From Desulfobacterales bacterium S5133MH16 (GTDB taxonomy: Bacteria; Desulfobacterota; Desulfobacteria; Desulfobacterales; UBA11574), in the NCBI GenBank assembly GCA_001751005.1, contig MAXL01000189.1, forward strand, positions 1-6,039: DNA of 6,039 bases. The letters run 5' to 3'. A model generated the notes under the pieces. That model worked only from the letters and a program-made list of their open reading frames with translations. It had not been told where the DNA came from and did not search any database. A program made the translations under genes and the position numbers. Below, piece by piece: positions 5,566-6,039 of the stretch. How positions within the stretch are numbered: the first letter of the stretch is position 1; each line of letters opens with the position of its first letter.

Positions 5566-6039
5566 ATGAAAGATGTTCGCATTGCAGTCGTTGTCTCTAA
5601 TTCACCGGTAAACAAGATCAGCAACAATCTCAACGGCATGGTCAAGTGGATTAAGTCGTCAAAAAATCAAGGCGCCGCTATCATCTGTTTCCCTGAAATG
5701 AATATTTCGGGTTACAGTAATCACCAGGATATAAACTTGGCTGCAGAACCGGTTCCCGGACCAGCAACTCGGAATCTTTTAAATTTGGCTAAATGTGAAA
5801 AGATTGTCATCCTGGCAGGCATGATTGAAAGGGATGAAAAAGACCGATTATTTGCAAGCCATCTGGTGGTAAAACCTGACGGGTTTGTGGGCGTGTACCG
5901 AAAGTTGCATATCTCCCCGCCGGAACGCACCGTTTTAACACCCGGGGACAAAATCCCTCTGTTCCATGCAGAGGGTGTAAATTTTGGCATCCAGCTTTGT
6001 TACGATGCTCATTTCCCCGAGCTTTCCACCCGGATGGCA
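5566..6039 (+). CDS. Nitrilase-superfamily carbon-nitrogen hydrolase, 3' end cut by the window
   Basis: An open frame runs from ATG 5566 to the last base: 158 residues with no stop, about half to two thirds of a typical 260-300-residue family member. An in-frame TGA lies five codons upstream (5551-5553), and ATG 5566 is the first start after it. The catalytic triad is complete: E44 (CFPEMNISGY), K113 (VYRKLHIS) and C145 (QLCYDAHFPEL). The protein should hydrolyse an amide or nitrile, probably as a soluble oligomer. The substrate cannot be read from the sequence. It resembles omega-amidase or carbamoylase-like branches in general architecture only, and is not the NadE type. It lies 94 bp after ahbA on the same strand, with a weak ribosome binding site (TAAAG) and no terminator between them, so it may share the transcript. 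It is not a pseudogene as far as seen. Confidence 0.9.
   Translation, partial: MKDVRIAVVVSNSPVNKISNNLNGMVKWIKSSKNQGAAIICFPEMNISGYSNHQDINLAAEPVPGPATRNLLNLAKCEKIVILAGMIERDEKDRLFASHLVVKPDGFVGVYRKLHISPPERTVLTPGDKIPLFHAEGVNFGIQLCYDAHFPELSTRMA

Noticed and set aside
5226..5990. Minus-strand open frames opposite ahbA and the C-N hydrolase
   Set aside because: They shadow well-supported plus-strand genes and show no family features.

Overview
The window most likely comes from an anaerobic, sulfate-reducing bacterium of the Desulfobacterota, perhaps Desulfobacterales-like. The main evidence is a canonical 105-residue DsrC carrying both C-terminal cysteines, and a siroheme decarboxylase subunit of the alternative (siroheme-based) heme pathway. 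Both are hallmarks of sulfate reducers. The order-level placement is weaker and leans on a long hairpin repeat at the left edge that resembles, from memory only, repeats common in that group.

Layout. Bases 1-131 hold a long imperfect palindrome of dispersed-repeat type. Next comes a plus-strand radical SAM gene of the YhcC/YtqA (TIGR01212) family (132-1043), which converges on a minus-strand pair: miaA (3949 to 3014), then glutamine-dependent nadE (2792 to 1131). The 221-bp gap between miaA and nadE carries a second repeat structure, built of 10-bp units in inverted orientation at its two ends. A 253-bp AT-rich divergent region (3950-4202) holds a good minus-strand promoter for miaA and a plus-strand promoter with a perfect TTGACA box for dsrC.

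The plus-strand right half reads dsrC, a strong intrinsic terminator, a YjbQ-family gene, an ahbA-like gene 3 bp after it, and then the first 158 codons of a nitrilase-superfamily (C-N hydrolase) gene cut by the window end. dsrC looks like a single-gene, highly expressed unit with its own promoter, a strong ribosome binding site and a terminator. yjbQ and ahbA look translationally linked.

How the genes relate. DsrC is the sulfur-carrying partner of DsrAB, whose cofactor is siroheme. AhbA takes part in diverting siroheme to heme, which cytochrome-rich sulfate reducers need. The right half may therefore sit where sulfite reduction and tetrapyrrole supply meet. The left half (tRNA modification, NAD synthesis, uncharacterised radical SAM) is housekeeping. 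No phage, transposase, CRISPR, rRNA or tRNA gene was seen. The novelty is modest: two intergenic repeat structures, the terminator placed against the yjbQ ribosome binding site, and the unexplained C-N hydrolase beside ahbA.
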